This document shows, piece after piece, positions 5,062-6,903 of a stretch of 6,903 nt of DNA. The DNA lies in contig SLIO01000199.1 in the NCBI GenBank assembly GCA_007135635.1, positions 1-6,903 on the forward strand. Direction: 5' to 3'. Position 1 is the first letter of the stretch, and each line of letters opens with the position of its first letter. The notes under the pieces are model-generated. The model was not told the DNA's origin. It worked only from the letters and a program-made list of their open reading frames with translations, and searched no databases. This stretch comes from Methylomicrobium sp. Lineage in GTDB: Bacteria; Pseudomonadota; Gammaproteobacteria; Methylococcales; Methylomonadaceae. A program made the translations under genes and the position numbers.

Positions 5062-6153
5062 TCAAGCGGTCTTTAGCGTCAGCCTGAGATCCGGTCCTAT
5101 TTGCCTGATATCGCATAAGTTTAAATGTTTTTTGTCGGCCATTTTCTCAACGTCGGGCAAATTAAACAATCCGCGCCCTCGATCGCCGAGTATATCGGTC
5201 GACATATAAATCAACCACTCGTCGACCCGATTTTCAGCCAAAAATGTACCGCTCAATGTCGGCCCGGCTTCGATGAATATCTCATTAAACTGCAATCGCC
5301 CCAATAAATCCATCACGGCGGACAAATCAACCCGGCCGTTACGCTCGGCAACGCAATTCACTTCCGCGCCTAATTGTTGCAGCGCATCGATTTTGTGTCT
5401 ATCTTGCGAGCAAGTCACGATCACATTACGGCCCGGCAATGTCAATAAACGCGCGGCAGTGGGCATTCTCAGCCCGGTATCGAGCACGACTCTGGCCGGT
5501 TGCAGGGTTTCGAATTCGACCCGCGCATTCAAGGCCGGATCGTCGGCCAAAACCGTATTGATACCGGTCAAAATCGCCGAACTGCGGGCGCGGAATTCAT
5601 GCACATCGGCTCTGGATTGATCCGAAGTAATCCATTTACTCTCGCCGGAGGCCATCGCGGTGCGTCCATCCAGGCTCATCGCCAACTTGCCCCGGACAAA
5701 CGGCAAGCCCGTTTGCATGCGCTTGATGAAGCCTGGATTCAGCTTCATCGCTTCATTTTGCAAAACGCCGCAGCGCACATCGATTCCGGCGTCTTGTAAT
5801 CTCGTCAAACCTCGCCCGGAAACCAGCGGGTTAGGGTCTTGCATTGCGGCAACGACGCGAGTGACGCCGGCTTTGATCAAAGCCTCGCAACAAGGCGGCG
5901 TGCGCCCATGATGACTGCAAGGCTCCAAGGTAACGTAAACCGTTGCTCCTTCCGGATTGTTCGCCCGTTTGAGCGCCTCGACTTCGGCATGGCCTTCACC
6001 GGCCCGAGCATGCCAACCTTCGGCGATAATCGAGCCATCCTTGACCAACACACAACCGACACGCGGATTCGGTTGGGTCGTGTACATGCCGTTATGCGCC
6101 AATTGGATCGCCCGGGCCATGTAAAATTCGTCCGGATGCCCTAACGAAGTCAT
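5062..6153 (-). CDS. ribD: bifunctional diaminohydroxyphosphoribosylaminopyrimidine deaminase / 5-amino-6-(5-phosphoribosylamino)uracil reductase
   Basis: RibD carries out the second and third steps of riboflavin synthesis: zinc-dependent deamination of the pyrimidine formed by GTP cyclohydrolase II, then NADPH reduction of the ribosyl side chain. The N-terminal deaminase domain (about 1-145) has HAEVEAL (55-61) with the zinc-binding H55 and proton-transfer E57, and PCSHHGRTPPC (78-88) with zinc ligands C79 and C88. The C-terminal reductase domain (about 150-363) has KLAMSLDGRTA (156-166), LTGINTVLADDPALNAR (195-211) and EAGPTLSGTF (295-304). At 363 residues it is full length. The ATG lies one base after the nrdR stop. 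Downstream is a 539-base repeat-filled gap, whereas ribE usually follows closely. Confidence 0.98.
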   Translation of the reverse strand: MTSLGHPDEFYMARAIQLAHNGMYTTQPNPRVGCVLVKDGSIIAEGWHARAGEGHAEVEALKRANNPEGATVYVTLEPCSHHGRTPPCCEALIKAGVTRVVAAMQDPNPLVSGRGLTRLQDAGIDVRCGVLQNEAMKLNPGFIKRMQTGLPFVRGKLAMSLDGRTAMASGESKWITSDQSRADVHEFRARSSAILTGINTVLADDPALNARVEFETLQPARVVLDTGLRMPTAARLLTLPGRNVIVTCSQDRHKIDALQQLGAEVNCVAERNGRVDLSAVMDLLGRLQFNEIFIEAGPTLSGTFLAENRVDEWLIYMSTDILGDRGRGLFNLPDVEKMADKKHLNLCDIRQIGPDLRLTLKTA

Positions 6154-6154
6154 C

Positions 6155-6607
6155 TTATTGCCGCTTCAAATGTTCGATCATATCGGTAAATTCGCTGACA
6201 TCCTCGAAACTTCGATAGACCGAAGCGAACCTGACATAGGCGACATGATCGAGCATGCTCAACTCTTTCATGACTTTTTCACCCAATTCGTGAGCCTTTA
6301 TCTCGCGCTCGCCTTTCGTCGCCAACTCTTTGATGATTCGGCTGATGGCTTGCTCGATCGCGTCGCTGTCCACCGGTCTCTTTTCCAAGGCCCGTAACAT
6401 GCCGGCTCTAAGTTTTTGTTCGTCGAAAGGTTCTCTTGCGCCGCCGCGCTTGATCACGCGCGGCAGACTCAACTCGGCCTGTTCGAAGGTCGTAAATCGC
6501 TCTTTACAAACCGTGCACTCGCGGCGCCTGCGCACTTGATCGCCTTCATTCGCCAACCTGGAATCGATCACTCGGGTATCTTGCGCTGAACAAAAAGGAC
6601 ATCGCAT
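6155..6607 (-). CDS. nrdR: transcriptional repressor NrdR
   Basis: NrdR is an ATP/dATP-sensing repressor that binds NrdR boxes in front of ribonucleotide reductase genes. The 150 residues are the normal length. An N-terminal zinc ribbon has MRCPFC (C3, C6) and CTVC (C31, C34) around the basic segment QVRRRRE (24-30). The ATP-cone domain (about 49-139) shows [16 protein letters not shown] (51-66) and [16 protein letters not shown] (121-136). The ATG at 6607-6605 gives the canonical MRCPFC start. No strong Shine-Dalgarno is visible; a 13-base dyad sits where one would be. It is the first gene of the cluster, and nrdR directly before ribD is common in bacteria. I see no NrdR-box pair in the upstream region, so autoregulation is not evident. 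Confidence 0.98.
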   Translation of the reverse strand: MRCPFCSAQDTRVIDSRLANEGDQVRRRRECTVCKERFTTFEQAELSLPRVIKRGGAREPFDEQKLRAGMLRALEKRPVDSDAIEQAISRIIKELATKGEREIKAHELGEKVMKELSMLDHVAYVRFASVYRSFEDVSEFTDMIEHLKRQ

Positions 6608-6611
6608 AATT

Positions 6612-6624
6612 TAATCGCCGATTA
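6612..6624. promoter_or_regulatory. short dyad just upstream of the nrdR start
   Basis: TAATCG-C-CGATTA forms perfect six-base arms around one central base, four bases upstream of the nrdR ATG. Because the arms have almost no loop it is more likely a protein-binding dyad than an RNA hairpin. It could be coincidental. Confidence 0.25.
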
Positions 6625-6661
6625 CCATTGAAAAATTTCGAGTCATTGAAAAACCGATGAT

Positions 6662-6667
6662 TTTATA
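6662..6667 (-). promoter_or_regulatory. candidate -10 box of the nrdR promoter
   Basis: TATAAA on the minus strand matches the sigma-70 -10 consensus at five of six positions, in an AT-rich stretch. Transcription would start about 48 bases before nrdR. The -35 region at 17-base spacing (TTACGG, 6685-6690) is poor, so an activator or a different promoter is possible. Confidence 0.35.
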
Positions 6668-6743
6668 ACAATTAACACCGCTTACCGTAATTTATTTCGG
6701 GATAGGAGCGAATATCTTTGCGCTATTCGGTGCGATGCGGCGG

Positions 6744-6773
6744 GCCCGGGAATGGTATTTGCCATGAACGGGC
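6744..6773. repeat. imperfect hairpin upstream of nrdR
   Basis: GCCCG (6744-6748) pairs with CGGGC (6769-6773), and inside ATGG (6752-6755) pairs with CCAT (6762-6765) after a 3x3 internal loop. It is probably another dispersed intergenic repeat fragment. It lies too far upstream to be the nrdR core promoter. Confidence 0.4.
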
Positions 6774-6786
6774 GGTTTCAGGTTTT

Positions 6787-6871
6787 CGTAGGGTGCGCAT
6801 CGCGCACCTGGGTCTGGTACTGTGTAATGGAGTTCGACGCCGTCAAATGGTGCGCGATGCCGCACCCTACG
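6787..6871. repeat. large inverted repeat of the GTAGGGTGCGC family
   Basis: The left arm (6787-6808) begins CGTAGGGTGCGC and the right arm (6849-6871) is its reverse complement except for one extra base. A 40-base spacer separates them. Each arm is itself a hairpin; the left one is GGTGCGC-ATC-GCGCACC (6792-6808). Two self-complementary units in opposite orientation again give a REPIN-like layout, of a different sequence family from the element at 2678-2743. It lies upstream of the probable nrdR promoter, so it may separate this cluster from the next gene. Confidence 0.75.
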
Positions 6872-6903
6872 GTTATTCACCTTCGCATTGTATGCTTGAG
6901 AGC

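Noticed and set aside
6692..6880. 62-codon minus-strand open frame upstream of nrdR
   Set aside because: It is made almost entirely of the inverted repeat and hairpin at 6744-6871, shows no domain and no good ribosome binding site.

Overview
The window is a chromosomal housekeeping segment in which every recognisable gene lies on the minus strand. In transcription order the genes are nrdR, ribD, ribE, a ribB-type gene of the ribBX class, ribH, nusB, thiL and pgpA. This riboflavin / NusB / ThiL / PgpA order is a classic gammaproteobacterial arrangement. The protein sequences and moderate GC content suit a gammaproteobacterium. The style of the intergenic repeats (GTGGGAGC and GTAGGGTGCGC families, CGTCATTCCGG-like fragments) makes me lean towards a methanotroph of the Methylococcales, but that lineage guess is inference only.

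Layout from high to low coordinate: 6608-6903 is non-coding, with a large imperfect palindrome and the probable nrdR promoter. nrdR (6155-6607) and ribD (5062-6153) are one base apart. A 539-base gap (4523-5061) holds hairpin-rich repeats, a 151-base MITE-like element between 13-base direct repeats, and a heptamer tandem repeat that ends nine bases before ribE. ribE (3866-4522) and ribBX (2750-3865) abut as TAA-ATG. A 357-base gap (2393-2749) holds a REPIN-like paired REP element, several small hairpins and a possible ribH promoter. ribH (1916-2392), nusB (1464-1916), thiL (536-1477) and pgpA (43-555) all overlap one another, which suggests translational coupling.

Together RibD, RibE, RibH and the RibB domain supply every riboflavin step encoded here except GTP cyclohydrolase II and the phosphatase. 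The C-terminal domain of the ribB protein resembles GTP cyclohydrolase II, but all three zinc-ligand cysteines are asparagine, so a separate RibA should be encoded elsewhere. ThiL makes thiamine diphosphate, NusB serves rRNA antitermination, PgpA makes phosphatidylglycerol, and NrdR represses ribonucleotide reductase genes.

I found no sign of an undescribed multi-gene system. The unusual content is the degenerate cyclohydrolase domain and the four repeat types that occupy the three non-coding stretches of an otherwise tightly packed gene cluster. I see no FMN riboswitch, tRNA, rRNA, CRISPR array or transposase gene.
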